A stretch of DNA of 64,000 nt from Actinomyces sp. oral taxon 897 (GCF_002999235.1 NZ_CP027236.1:2480001-2544000), one strand, 5' to 3'; numbered from the stretch's first letter, positions 1 to 8,528 are shown. The notes: generated by a model not told the origin, from the letters alone. Numbers and translations are program-made.

Positions 1-444
1 CGCTCCGCGACGGCGTCGAGCGTGCTGGGGGTTCGGCGGGCTGTGGAGGGCACGGGCTGATTCATAACGCTGAGACTACGGGAGACCCCGGCCGACGTCA
101 GCGCCGACGTCAGCACTGGTGCCGGACCCGGGCGCCGCGTGTGGTGGATCCCGGTGCGGGTGCCTGGGGCCGCGGTCTTACGTGTGGTGCCGTTCCGCGG
201 TCGGCTGCGCCCTGGCCGGCGTCGAGCGGAGTGGCGTGCCATGGTCTAGATCACTCTGCTGGGTGCGATGCGGTGTGGGTCTTGCGGCGTGCGATGCGGT
301 GCGGATCTCGGGCGTGATCTGCGGTGTGGGTCCCGTGTCGGTCCTGGGCGTGGTGGCCGGCGTGGGTGCCTGGGGCGGTGGGTTCCGGGTGTGGGCGTCT
401 GGGGGCGGTGGTTGAAGCTTCCGACGACGATTACGAGCGTACCT
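1..444. other. non-coding stretch, possible tail of an upstream gene
   Basis: The first 60 bases read open on the plus strand and end in TGA at 58-60, so they could be the last codons of a gene that begins before the window; nothing in them is recognisable. From 61 to 444 the sequence is very GC-rich with simple G/T-rich runs. The open frames on both strands there are low-complexity and look like composition artefacts. A phrase reading ctggggccgcggtctta near 163-180 recurs near 583-599, so the stretch shares material with the repeat block that follows. Confidence 0.4.
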
Positions 445-595
445 GCCGTGGCCTTGCACGCTGGGACTGCGGGAGGACGGAGCTGGCACCACCGTCCGGG
501 GCGTGCTGTGGCCTCACGCGCTGGGGCCGCGGTCACGCCGCATCTTGGTGAGAAGCTTCACACCCGCTGTGGCCTCACGCGCTGGGGCCGCGGTC
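445..595. repeat. three ~30-bp direct repeats spaced 60 and 61 bp
   Basis: A 30-bp sequence beginning gctgtggcctcacgcgctgg is found identically at 505-534 and 566-595. A diverged copy (about 22 of 30 positions the same) lies at 445-474. The spacing is 60 and then 61 bp, with unrelated sequence between copies. On the minus strand the unit resembles a type I-E CRISPR repeat in outline (a CCCC-type arm, a GCGCGTG centre, then a GG arm), but the match is loose and no cas gene is present. It may be a CRISPR remnant or an unrelated periodic element. Confidence 0.6.
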
Positions 596-669
596 TTAGT
601 GGGGCCGTTGCGCGGTCGGCCTGATCGCCGTGATCCTGCCGCGGAAGGGCGGTGTGAGAGCCTTGGGTC

Positions 670-1281
670 ATGAACCTGCCGCCAGCTCGTCACCCCGACG
701 GCCCCTACCGGGTCGTCATGGTCTGTACCGGCAATATCTGCTGGTCCCCCATGGCCGAGGCGGTCCTGCGTGACCACCTCCAGGCTGCCGGGATGCTGTC
801 CCCGGACCGGGCCGGGGTGGGTCCATCGCGTCCGGACCGGGTCGGGGCGCCCGGCGTGGAGGTCACCAGCGCGGGGGTCTCCGGCGAGGAGTACGGCAAC
901 CCCATGGACCCCTGTGCCCTGCGGATCCTGCGTGAGGCCGGCTACGGCGTCGGGCCTGGGGCCGATGACGCCGCGGGCCGGACAATGCGCACCCACCGGG
1001 CGCACCGCATGAGCGACGCCGAGCTCACCTCCGCCGACCTCGTGCTGGCCATGACCCGTAGGCAGGTGAAGGCGCTCCGACGCCGGGCCGGTCCCCTGCG
1101 TGCCGGCCAGAAGCGGATCCAGCTCTACCGGGCGTACGACCCGCTTGCGGTCGGGCTGGCCACGGTGGACCTGGACGTCCCCGACCCCTGGTACGGGGAC
1201 CACGCGGACTTCGTGGACACCCTGGCGGTGGTGGAGAGGGTCAGCCAGGCCCTGGTCGAGGCCCTGGCCGGGGCCCGGTGA
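670..1281 (+). CDS. low-molecular-weight protein tyrosine phosphatase-like protein, catalytic Arg replaced
   Basis: This 203-residue protein has the LMW-PTP fold signature. The N-terminal phosphate-binding loop reads VCTGNICWSP at residues 18-27, and the C-terminal DPWYGD motif (Asp172, the family's general acid) is present. Active family members have the loop C-X5-R-S. Here Cys19 is present but the Arg position (25) is Trp, encoded TGG, one C-to-T change from CGG. Arg binds the phosphate, so the protein as read is probably inactive or acts as a binding protein. The family normally dephosphorylates protein tyrosine or arginine phosphate in the cytoplasm. The gene stands alone, converging on the hydrolase downstream. 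Confidence 0.88.
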   Translation: MNLPPARHPDGPYRVVMVCTGNICWSPMAEAVLRDHLQAAGMLSPDRAGVGPSRPDRVGAPGVEVTSAGVSGEEYGNPMDPCALRILREAGYGVGPGADDAAGRTMRTHRAHRMSDAELTSADLVLAMTRRQVKALRRRAGPLRAGQKRIQLYRAYDPLAVGLATVDLDVPDPWYGDHADFVDTLAVVERVSQALVEALAGAR

Positions 1282-1326
1282 GAGTAGGGACGAGAGGCAG
1301 GTGCCGGCGGCGTCGGGCAGGCGCTG

Positions 1327-2556
1327 TCAGGGCAGGCGCTCGGCGAGCCAGGTGGTGACCGTGCGCAGGTACTCGCTGCGGGCGGGCTCAGGGGACAGGA
1401 CCAGGTCGTGGACGCCGCCCTCGATCTGGATGACGGTGACGTCCTGGCCCAGGAAGGGGGCGCGGGCCATAATCCGCTCCACGGAGAGCACCGCGTCGGC
1501 GCGCAGGGCGTCCTGGATAGGGTCCCCCGGGTGCCAGGACGCTGTCGAGCAGGTCACCAGCACTGGCACCCTGATCCCCAGACCGTGGTGCACGTCCCGC
1601 TGGAGCCGCCGGATGCCGGCGATAAAGCCCGCCGTGACCGGGAACCCGGGGGAGGGCTTGAGCCGCAGGTCCCAGTTCCACTCCCCGCCCCACCGGGCGT
1701 GCAGGGCACGGTTGTAGGGATCGGCCAGGCGCGGGTCGGCGTCGGCGCCCGCCGCGGACTCCGCCGGGTTGGAGAGCCTGTGCCCAGGATCCACCTTGGC
1801 CAGCAGCTCGACGGCGGCCGAGCCGTAGGAGCGCATAAAGGCGGAGGCGTTGAAGTCCAGCCACGGGGAGTTCAGGACGACGGCGTCCACACGGCTGGTG
1901 CTGGGCGGTACCTCGTCCTTGTGGTCGCCCGCCCAGATGGCCGCCTGGAGGCCGCCGGTGGAGTGGGCGTTGAGGACGACCACGGAGTGCCGGTGCTCGG
2001 TGCGGATAATGCGCAGGGCCTCGTTGATCTCCTCGTAGTGGACCCGCAGGTCGAGCACGTCGTGGGGGGAGGGGCCAGGGGCGGTGGACGGCCCGGCAGG
2101 GTCTCTTGGGGTGGCGGGGTCTCTCGGGGTGGTTGGCCCGTTCTGGCCCGGGGTGCTCTGGCTTGGTCCGTCCTGGCCCGGGGTGCTCCGGCCCGGGTTC
2201 TGGCCTGGCCCGCCCTGGCCCGCCGGGGCGGGGGTGGGGGCGGCCTGAGGGGCCGTGAGCCCCACCTGGGCGGACCGGCCGCAGGCACGCAGGTCCAGGG
2301 CGTAGAACTCGTAGCCCGCGTCCAGGAACGCCTGGGCCAGGTGGGTCTGGAAGAAGTAGTCGTTGCGCCCGTGGAGGTAGAGGACGGCACGGGTGTGGCG
2401 GGGGGCCGCGCCGGGTGCGGGCATCGCCTGACGCTGGTGGACCAGGACAGCGTGGTCGGCGCCGGGTGCGGCGGCGGCGTCGGTCACTGGGATACGACGG
2501 GCTACCCAGGGCTCGCCGAGAATGTCTGGGGTCGGGGTTGGTGCTGCGGCGTCCAT
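1327..2556 (-). CDS. alpha/beta hydrolase, lysophospholipase-like
   Basis: About 409 residues with the alpha/beta-hydrolase pattern. An early LYLHGRNDYFFQ segment supplies the oxyanion-side HG motif. The nucleophile elbow NAHSTGG has Ser199, and a late GGVHDLVLSP segment supplies the likely catalytic His. This resembles the monoacylglycerol lipase/lysophospholipase branch, so a carboxylester of a lipid is the probable substrate, but the exact one cannot be told. A Pro/Gly/Thr-rich insertion (roughly residues 107-160) with repeated GQ-GP motifs interrupts the fold before the elbow. I chose the ATG at 2556; a GTG 18 bases upstream is also possible. No signal peptide is visible. The gene converges with the phosphatase gene. 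Confidence 0.8.
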   Translation of the reverse strand: MDAAAPTPTPDILGEPWVARRIPVTDAAAAPGADHAVLVHQRQAMPAPGAAPRHTRAVLYLHGRNDYFFQTHLAQAFLDAGYEFYALDLRACGRSAQVGLTAPQAAPTPAPAGQGGPGQNPGRSTPGQDGPSQSTPGQNGPTTPRDPATPRDPAGPSTAPGPSPHDVLDLRVHYEEINEALRIIRTEHRHSVVVLNAHSTGGLQAAIWAGDHKDEVPPSTSRVDAVVLNSPWLDFNASAFMRSYGSAAVELLAKVDPGHRLSNPAESAAGADADPRLADPYNRALHARWGGEWNWDLRLKPSPGFPVTAGFIAGIRRLQRDVHHGLGIRVPVLVTCSTASWHPGDPIQDALRADAVLSVERIMARAPFLGQDVTVIQIEGGVHDLVLSPEPARSEYLRTVTTWLAERLP

Positions 2557-2690
2557 GGACAAAGTTTTCCACACACGGCGGCCTGGTCGGGTGCGGCCTG
2601 GTCGGGTAAGGTCCGCCTCTGCTGGCGGGCCCCGCCCCTGAGCGCGACCGTGCTCCCAGCCGGATAGCGGACCCGGCTGCAGTCTTCAAC

Positions 2691-2860
2691 GCGCTCTTCG
2701 GTAGGCGGACGCGCTCTTCGTTAGGTAGACGTCTTCTCCGGTAGGTGAACGCTCTTTAGGGCATATGGACGCCTCCTGGACTAGCGTTCATCTGCTCTCG
2801 AGCGCGTTCACCCGCACGAAATGGCGTTCACCTGCACGAAATAGCGTTTGCGGGCGCTGG
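2691..2860. repeat. 20-bp-phase tandem repeat block, two sequence subfamilies
   Basis: Degenerate units follow each other every 20 bp. At 2691, 2711, 2731 and 2751 the units resemble gcgctcttcggtaggcggac. At 2784, 2804, 2824 and 2844 they begin gcgttc or gcgttt, with the clearest copy gcgttcacccgcacgaaatg at 2804. The block lies between the hydrolase and the tRNA gene. No protein reads plausibly through it. The period is close to two turns of the helix, as in the other short-unit blocks in this window. Confidence 0.7.
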
Positions 2861-3135
2861 CTCTCATTAAGGTCATGGGGTGTGTGGTGCCGGAGTGCGT
2901 GTCTTGAGGTCGACGACGGCTTGCGTGGGGTGTGGCTGGGGGTGCGCGGCCCCGGCGTCGTGGGCGGGGATGGGCCGGTGGTGCTGAGGGCGTTCTCCTC
3001 CGGGCCGGTAAGCGGCCCCCTGGTCCGGGCGCGGGCCCACCTGTCCCGACCCACCAGGGCCCGTCTCCGTGTTCCCACTGGGACCCCACGGTGTTCCACG
3101 TATGTACCACGTACGTACCGCGCGCTACGTGCGTC
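2861..3135. other. intergenic, no gene seen
   Basis: GC-rich stretch between the repeat block and the tRNA terminator. A cluster of alternating gtac-containing words (cgtatgtaccacgtacgtac, about 3098-3117) sits just past the tRNA hairpin. Open frames crossing it have no recognisable protein content. Confidence 0.4.
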
Positions 3136-3175
3136 GGTCCCCGGTACCCGACTTTTCGTTGGGATACCGGGGACC
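3136..3175 (-). terminator. hairpin behind tRNA-Ser, likely terminator
   Basis: The arm ggtccccggta is matched by taccggggacc at the other end, giving an 11-bp perfect stem that continues imperfectly around a tttt-containing loop. It starts 5 bases beyond the CCA end of the tRNA on the minus strand. There is no U-tract, which is common for actinobacterial terminators. It could also protect or guide processing of the tRNA 3' end. Confidence 0.65.
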
Positions 3176-3179
3176 GTGG

Positions 3180-3268
3180 TGGCGGTAGCGCTGGGATTCG
3201 AACCCAGGGTGGCTATGAACCACACAGACTTTCGAGATCTGCACCTTCGGCCGCTCGGACACGCTACC
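3180..3268 (-). tRNA. tRNA-Ser (anticodon CGA), CCA encoded
   Basis: The minus strand gives a full cloverleaf. The acceptor stem GGTAGCG pairs with CGCTACC, the discriminator is G, and CCA is encoded. The anticodon stem CAGAT/GTCTG (one T-G pair) holds a 7-base loop CTCGAAA, whose anticodon CGA reads UCG. The T arm is the usual GGTTCGAATCC type. A long variable arm, as expected for serine tRNA, accounts for the 89-base length. The strong hairpin immediately downstream is annotated separately. Confidence 0.96.
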
Positions 3269-3330
3269 TCGACGGCCCAGGGTACACGCCCTGTCCCGGA
3301 CCACCCAAACCCAGGTACCTGCGACCTCGG

Positions 3331-3819
3331 TCACTCTGTAGGGGCCGGGGTGTCGAGGCGCCGGGCGGTGAAGAAGTCCTGCAGCAGGGCAGTGGACTGC
3401 CTGGCCCGCAGGCCTGCGACCACCTCCACCTGGTGGTTGGTGCGGGGGTCGCGCAGCACGTCCCGTATGCTCCCGGCCGCGCCTGTCCTGGGCTCCCAGG
3501 CTCCCAGGACCACGCGCTCCAGGCGGGCCAGCAGGATGGCGCCCGCGCACATGGTGCACGGCTCCAGGGTCACTACCAGCGTGCATCCCTCCAGGTGGGG
3601 GTCCCCCAGGGCCGCCCCGGCCGCGCGCAGGGCCAGGATCTCGGCGTGGGCCGTGGGGTCGTGCTCGGCCTGGCAGGCGTTGGCACCCTGCGCGAGGACC
3701 TTCCCGCCGGGTCCCAGGACCACCGCCCCCACCGGGACCTCTCCGCGCCGGGCCGCCTGTGCCGCCAGGGCCAGGGCCTGGTCCATGGCTGCGCCGTAGC
3801 GTCTCTCGACCACGTTCAC
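3331..3819 (-). CDS. tadA: tRNA-specific adenosine deaminase TadA
   Basis: This 162-residue protein has the cytidine/adenosine deaminase zinc site: HAE at residues 58-60 (His ligand and catalytic Glu) and PCTMC at 87-91 (two Cys ligands). TadA converts A34 to inosine in the tRNA-Arg(ACG) anticodon, and its length fits the family. The gene starts with GTG. A CAGGCT hexamer ends six bases before it, which would place the transcription start at the start codon (leaderless). It lies next to tRNA-Ser on the same strand, 62 bases from that gene, but the tRNA hairpin suggests the two are separate transcripts. Confidence 0.93.
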   Translation of the reverse strand: MNVVERRYGAAMDQALALAAQAARRGEVPVGAVVLGPGGKVLAQGANACQAEHDPTAHAEILALRAAGAALGDPHLEGCTLVVTLEPCTMCAGAILLARLERVVLGAWEPRTGAAGSIRDVLRDPRTNHQVEVVAGLRARQSTALLQDFFTARRLDTPAPTE

Positions 3820-3871
3820 GCCCCTAGCCTGTCACGTCAGGCGGACTTGCACACTCGTTCTGAAGGCGGCT

Positions 3872-5278
3872 CTAGTCCCGTGAGCGAAGCTCGGCCGCCA
3901 GGCTGAGGGCGTGCCCCGCCTGGAGCCCCGCCAGGACCACCGCCGTGCAGGTCGTCACCAGGCTCGCCAGGGCGACCACCCCTACCTCCAGCCACGGCCC
4001 CCGGTCCAGGACCTCACCCAGGGGCAGGGACATGCTCCGCCCCAGGAGCAGCAGGGAGAGCCCCGTGACCGCCAGCCCCAGGAGCGTGGCGGTCACCGCG
4101 TGGACCGCCCCCTCCAGCACCTGGGCGGCACGGACCTGGGCCACCCTCGCGCCCGCCGCCTCCAGGAGCGCGGCGTCGCGACGCCGTCGGCTGGCCCCCA
4201 GGGCGATGACCGCCACGCCCCCGGTCCAGGCGGTGAGCAGGGCCGGGCCGAACATGGAGCCCAAGCCCTTTGCCGTCACCCCCGAGGCGCCGCCCGCCTT
4301 GAAGCCGTAGAGGAGCCCTACCAGGCCGATCGCCACCAGGAAGGGCATGACCGTGGTGCTGGAGCGCCGTGCCTCGTGGGCGGCGCTGCGGCGGGCCAGG
4401 AACCAGGCGGTGGGGTCGGCCAGGCCCGTGGCCGCCAGAGGCCGCAGGACCGCGAGCTCGACGGCACCCGTCCAGGCGTTCTCCAGGAACGGGGTCACCC
4501 AGGGCACCAGCAGCACGACGAGGGTGAAGATGGCGAAGGAGCCCGCGACCGTGGCGGCGATCGCGTTCTCCGAGCCCGGCTCGGCCCGGCCGCCCGCCAC
4601 CCAGGCGGCCACGACCCCGGCCGCCACGGAGCCCAGGAGCACCAGCCGCGTCGTGGCCCCCAGGAGCCGACGCCACCAGGGTCGTGGCTCCTCAGCGCCG
4701 TCGCGCAGCAGGGCCAGGACCTCGGTGCGGGCGGAGCGGTGCACCGCCTTCAGCCCGCCCAAGACGGCCGTCCCCGCCGTCACCGCGACCAGGATGAGCA
4801 GGTCCCGGGGCGCGGCCGCCGGCGTGGCCGAGGGCAGGATGACGCGCTCACTGACCAGCATGGAGTGCAGCGGGCGGACGAGGAGCAGGCCCAGAGGTGT
4901 CCCCAGGAGCCCCGCGAGCGCCCCCAGGACCGCCAGCTGCCCCAGGAGCACCGCCTCCAGGATGCCGGGACGCATCCCCAGGGCACGCCACAGGCCGTGG
5001 TCGTACCGGTGCTGCTCCACCGCCAGGCGGGTGGTGGACGTCAGGACGCTCGCCCCCGCCAGGGCCGTGGTGCTGATCGTCCACGCCACCAGCGTCTGGG
5101 CCGAGGCGCGCATGGTGGCGGCCTGGGGCGCGTCCCCCAGGGCGGTCGCGGCGGCCAGGGCACCGCGCTGGATGACCAGGACCGCGGTGGCGCAGGCGGA
5201 GACGACGGCGCACACCACCGCGGTCCACACCCAGGTCCCGGCGTGGCGGCGCAGGTCGGCCAGCAGGAGGCGGGTCAT
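3872..5278 (-). CDS. FtsX-like ABC transporter permease (module A)
   Basis: About 468 residues. Hydrophobic segments fall near residues 15-37, 75-95, 125-150, 170-190, 230-255, 265-290, 330-350, 380-400 and 430-455, and include the C-terminal three-helix FtsX/MacB block. It is the membrane subunit of a MacB/FtsX-type exporter. The neighbouring two-component system suggests removal of, or resistance to, envelope-active compounds, but no substrate can be named. The ATG overlaps the stop of the upstream ATPase gene by four bases (ATGA), so the two are translationally coupled. The start before TRLLLADLRRH is supported by that overlap and by the hydrophobic segment that follows. Confidence 0.86.
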   Translation of the reverse strand: MTRLLLADLRRHAGTWVWTAVVCAVVSACATAVLVIQRGALAAATALGDAPQAATMRASAQTLVAWTISTTALAGASVLTSTTRLAVEQHRYDHGLWRALGMRPGILEAVLLGQLAVLGALAGLLGTPLGLLLVRPLHSMLVSERVILPSATPAAAPRDLLILVAVTAGTAVLGGLKAVHRSARTEVLALLRDGAEEPRPWWRRLLGATTRLVLLGSVAAGVVAAWVAGGRAEPGSENAIAATVAGSFAIFTLVVLLVPWVTPFLENAWTGAVELAVLRPLAATGLADPTAWFLARRSAAHEARRSSTTVMPFLVAIGLVGLLYGFKAGGASGVTAKGLGSMFGPALLTAWTGGVAVIALGASRRRRDAALLEAAGARVAQVRAAQVLEGAVHAVTATLLGLAVTGLSLLLLGRSMSLPLGEVLDRGPWLEVGVVALASLVTTCTAVVLAGLQAGHALSLAAELRSRD

Positions 5279-6195
5279 GAGTCGGCCCTCCCGGTGGTGA
5301 GGGCGTCGGGGGTCTCCCTCCGCGGGGCGGGGGTGGTGCCGGTCCCCTCGGTGGTGAGGGCGTTCCCGGGCTCGGAGCCCCTGGGTGCCACGCCCGGCGC
5401 CACTGCGTCGGGGGCCGGCTCCGAGGTGGGTCCGGGGTTCCCGAGGGCCGGGGTGGCTGCGTCGACCGGCTTCCGGCCCTGGGCGCGCAGGACCGCCGCG
5501 GAGACCGCCGTCGGGTCCCCGCCCGCCAGCTCCTCGACCACCCGGCCCGCCGCCATGACCAGGACCCGGTCGGCGCGGGCCGCGGCGGCGGGGTCGTGGG
5601 TGACCATGAGGAGCGTGGCCCCCTCGGCGGCGATCTGGTCGAACCACTCCAGGACGTCCTGGGAGGCGGCCAGGTCCAGGGCGGCCGTGGGCTCGTCGGC
5701 CAGGACGATCTGGGGGCGGGCCGCCAGGACCCGGGCGATAGCGACCCGCTGGCGCTCACCGCCGCTCATCTGGGAGGGCATGTGGCGGGCCTGACCGGCC
5801 AGCCCCACCCGGGCCAGGGCGGCGTCCACCTGCCCCCGGCGCAGCCGCCGGCCCCGCAAGCGGCCGGGCAGGGCCACGTTGTCGCGGGCGTTCAGGCAGG
5901 TGACCAGGTTGTCCTCCTGGAAGACCATGCCCACGTGCGCGGCCCGGAAGGAGGCCAGGGCGCCCGGCCGCAGGGCCGTCGTCTCCCGGCCCAGCAGACG
6001 GACCGAGCCCGAGGTCGGGTGGTCCAGGCCCGCCACGCAGGTCAGCAGGGTCGACTTGCCGCAGCCCGAGGCCCCGACCACCGCCGTGAAGGAGCCGGGT
6101 GCCAGGTCCAGGTCCACGCCCGCCAGCGCCACCACGCGCTCGTGCCGACCCGGCACCGGGAAGGAGCGCGTCAGGGCGCGCACGCTCACGCTCAC
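5275..6195 (-). CDS. ABC transporter ATPase subunit (module A)
   Basis: A complete ABC ATPase: Walker A GASGCGKS, Q-loop VFQEDN, signature MSGGERQRVA, Walker B IVLADEPTAALD and switch His in VTHDP. It resembles the LolD/MacB type and powers the overlapping permease. A GTG start before SVSVRALTRSF gives 306 residues. The frame stays open far upstream, including an ATG at 6465 that would add a Pro/Ala-rich leader of about 90 residues, but that leader has no ABC features. The protein has an unusual Pro/Thr/Ala-rich C-terminal tail of about 70 residues. The 5' end faces the histidine kinase gene, so the intervening DNA probably holds divergent promoters. Confidence 0.86.
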   Translation of the reverse strand: MSVSVRALTRSFPVPGRHERVVALAGVDLDLAPGSFTAVVGASGCGKSTLLTCVAGLDHPTSGSVRLLGRETTALRPGALASFRAAHVGMVFQEDNLVTCLNARDNVALPGRLRGRRLRRGQVDAALARVGLAGQARHMPSQMSGGERQRVAIARVLAARPQIVLADEPTAALDLAASQDVLEWFDQIAAEGATLLMVTHDPAAAARADRVLVMAAGRVVEELAGGDPTAVSAAVLRAQGRKPVDAATPALGNPGPTSEPAPDAVAPGVAPRGSEPGNALTTEGTGTTPAPRRETPDALTTGRADS

Positions 6196-6463
6196 GGCCC
6201 CGCCAGCTGCGCTGGCCGCACCGGCCGCGCCAGCTGTGCCCGGGGTGGGGGCGCCCGGTGCCGGGGCTGAGCTGGCCGGTGCCGGGACGGTCCTGCTGGC
6301 GGGCTCCCCGGCCGGGGGCGTGTCCGCGTGGGACCCTGCGTAGGGCGTGTCCACGTAGGGCGCGCCCGGGGCGGGAGGGGGCCAGGCGGCCCCTGACCGG
6401 TGTCGTGGTCGGGGCCCGGCCGAGGGCGGGACCCAGGACGAGAGGGACTGTGCTGAGAGAACC

Positions 6464-8329
6464 ATGAGCCCAGTACATGCCGCCGTCGCGCGGTCGTCAC
6501 TGGTCCTGGCTCCCCAGCTGGGGTCGGGTGGTGTGGTGCTGGGACCCACCTCCTGGCTGGAGGACCGTGGGGCACTCGTGGAGCCAGGTGGAGTGACGTC
6601 GCCCTGTGGAGCCGTTAGCGTCATTGGCGTGTCCGCACCGAACTCGTCAGCCACCGCACCTCCTGCAGCCCCTGGGCCGAGCACGCCCTCGGCAGCTCCG
6701 ACGTCCGCCAACGTCCGGGAAGGCGACGGCGTCGACGCCAGACCAGTTGAGGCACCTCGTGCTCCCACGGGTAGTGCGTCAATGGCCTCGTCTCCGGCCT
6801 CCACCGGGCCGGTCTCCCCGGAGCCGAGCGACCCGGCCGTGCCGACTGACCCGGGTGCTGACGGTCCGGACAGGCCGCCCGGGATCTGCACGGCCCAGGT
6901 GCGTCCGGCGTCGCGTACCAGGATCGTCCTCAATGAGCTCCTCAACGCCGTGGTCTGGATGCCGGTGCTCATGGTCATGACCCTCGGCGTGTTCCTGGTC
7001 CACCTCACCGTCCCCGCCCTGGCCCAGGCGGAGCGCTGGCGGGCCCGGCGGCTGGGCGCCCCCGCCACCAGCGGCCGGGCGGCGGGTGAGCGCCTGGCCC
7101 CCTGGATGGCCGCCCGGATGACCACCCCCGGCTTCTGGCGCTCGGACCTGCCGGTCGCGGTGGCCGGGTTCCTGCTGAGCACGGTCAGCTTCGCCGCAGC
7201 CTTTGCCGGCGGGATCATAGCCGTGGTGCTCGTGCTCATGCCCTTCGTCGTCTCCCGCAGGTCCCCCGCGGTCATAGGGAGGGCCACCGTCACCTCCGGG
7301 CTCGAGGTGTGGTGGACCCCCCTGGTGGGGGTGCTGGTCCTGGTGCTGGTCCTGGTCGTGCTCCTGGGGGTCGGGGTGCTGCGGCTGCGTGTGGTCACCG
7401 TGCTGAGCCGGGACCGGGAGCGGGAGCGGGCCGAGGCGCTCGCGGCCGAGGTCGGCAGCCTCCAGCGAGGACGGGCCACGCTCGTGGACGCCTTCGAGGC
7501 CGAGCGGGCCCGTATTGAACGCGACCTCCACGACGGCGCCCAGCAGCGCCTCACCGCCCTGACCATGGGCCTGGGGGCCGCCCAGCTCACGGTATCCCGG
7601 CTCGAGACCGGCCTGGCCGGGGGTGAGGGGGCCAGCGGGGCAGAGCCCACCGGGGCCAGCTGGTCGTCCGGTGGACCGGCCGGGACCGGTGGACTAGCCG
7701 GGGGTGCGTCTGTCACCGGCCGCCTTGACGGGGCTGCTGGCGCCCGCGCCGGGGAGAGGCCGGGGACGCGGCCCACGACCGGCGTCCGTGCCGGGGGCGC
7801 GGCGGGTGACCTGGCGCCGCTGGTCAGGCAGCTCAGCACCCAGCTGGAGGCCGTCCAGGGGCAGGCCGAGGCCGCCCTGGCCGACCTGCGCGCCACCGTC
7901 CGCTCCGTGCGACCCGTCGTCCTGACCGAGCGGGGCCTGGTCGCCGCCGTCCGTGAGCTCGCCGCCACCAGCGGCCTGGAGGTGGAGGTGGACTGCCAGG
8001 GGGAGGACTCCGCCATCTCCTCACCGGTGGCGACCGCCGTCTACTTCGCCCTCGCCCAGGCCCTGGCCAATGTGGCCGCCCACGCCGGGACCCGGCAGGC
8101 ACGGCTCTCACTGGTCTGCTCACCCACCGGGGTCAGGGCGGTGGTGGCCGACGACGGCGTCGGCGGCGCGGTCCCGGGCCAGGCCCGGTCGGGCGCCGGT
8201 GGCACCGGCCTGGCCGGGATGGTCCAGCGCCTGGCCACGGTCGGCGGCAGCCTGGAGGTGGACTCACCGCCCGGGGGCGGGACGCGCCTGGTGCTGGAGG
8301 CCCCGGCCCTGCCCCCGTGGGCAGAGTGA
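6464..8329 (+). CDS. NarL/LiaS-type sensor histidine kinase
   Basis: The C-terminal two thirds is a HisKA_3/HATPase kinase. Phospho-acceptor His356 lies in ERDLHDGAQQRL, an N-box-like ALANVAAHAGT follows, and the G-box region reads GVGGAVPG then GGTGLAGM. Three or four membrane helices precede it (near residues 160-185, 225-260 and 285-310), with almost no external domain, as in intramembrane-sensing kinases. About 55 Gly/Thr-rich residues are inserted between the dimerisation helix and the ATPase domain. The start is uncertain: the first 140 residues are low-complexity, and a GTG at 6629 or an ATG at 6782 are alternatives. It is paired with the response regulator downstream and flanked by two ABC exporters. 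Confidence 0.85.
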   Translation: MSPVHAAVARSSLVLAPQLGSGGVVLGPTSWLEDRGALVEPGGVTSPCGAVSVIGVSAPNSSATAPPAAPGPSTPSAAPTSANVREGDGVDARPVEAPRAPTGSASMASSPASTGPVSPEPSDPAVPTDPGADGPDRPPGICTAQVRPASRTRIVLNELLNAVVWMPVLMVMTLGVFLVHLTVPALAQAERWRARRLGAPATSGRAAGERLAPWMAARMTTPGFWRSDLPVAVAGFLLSTVSFAAAFAGGIIAVVLVLMPFVVSRRSPAVIGRATVTSGLEVWWTPLVGVLVLVLVLVVLLGVGVLRLRVVTVLSRDRERERAEALAAEVGSLQRGRATLVDAFEAERARIERDLHDGAQQRLTALTMGLGAAQLTVSRLETGLAGGEGASGAEPTGASWSSGGPAGTGGLAGGASVTGRLDGAAGARAGERPGTRPTTGVRAGGAAGDLAPLVRQLSTQLEAVQGQAEAALADLRATVRSVRPVVLTERGLVAAVRELAATSGLEVEVDCQGEDSAISSPVATAVYFALAQALANVAAHAGTRQARLSLVCSPTGVRAVVADDGVGGAVPGQARSGAGGTGLAGMVQRLATVGGSLEVDSPPGGGTRLVLEAPALPPWAE

Positions 8330-8401
8330 TCCGGCCTCGGTACCGGGGCGGCATCGTCGGCCTGCCCCCGTGGGCAGGGTGAGCCCGGGCGTGCAGCGGC
8401 G

Positions 8402-8510
8402 ACGTACCCTGGTTATCAACAACGTACCTTAGTCATTGGGGACGTACTTCTAGGGTACGTCCCCAATGACGATGGTACGTCGCCGGTGACTAAGGTACGT
8501 CCCCGGTGGT
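8402..8510. repeat. 20-bp-phase palindromic repeat array, family alpha
   Basis: The word gtacgt recurs every 20 bp on the right side (8455, 8475, 8495) and its complement acgtac every 20 bp on the left (8402, 8422, 8442), so two tandem arrays face each other. The right-hand unit is close to gtacgtccccaatgactaag. The same family appears at 56933-57010. The array occupies the kinase/regulator gap and could be a regulatory or transcription-ending element. Confidence 0.75.
8435..8467. terminator. 13-bp perfect hairpin at the array centre
   Basis: attggggacgtac (8435-8447) and gtacgtccccaat (8455-8467) are perfect complements around a 7-base loop. It lies about 105 bases after the kinase stop. 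No U-tract follows, so it may be an intrinsic terminator of the weak actinobacterial kind or a protein-binding palindrome. Being symmetrical, it gives no strand preference. Confidence 0.45.
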
Positions 8511-8528
8511 CGGGGCCTAGGGCAGGGT

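Noticed and set aside
1388-2689. Long minus-strand frame parallel to the hydrolase, and long plus-strand frames opposite it
   Set aside because: Pro/Arg/Gly-rich products typical of shadow frames in GC-rich genes; the hydrolase frame contains the catalytic motifs.
8402-8510. Possible CRISPR array
   Set aside because: The 20-bp units are directly adjacent without spacers and half are inverted, so this is a tandem/palindromic repeat, not an array.
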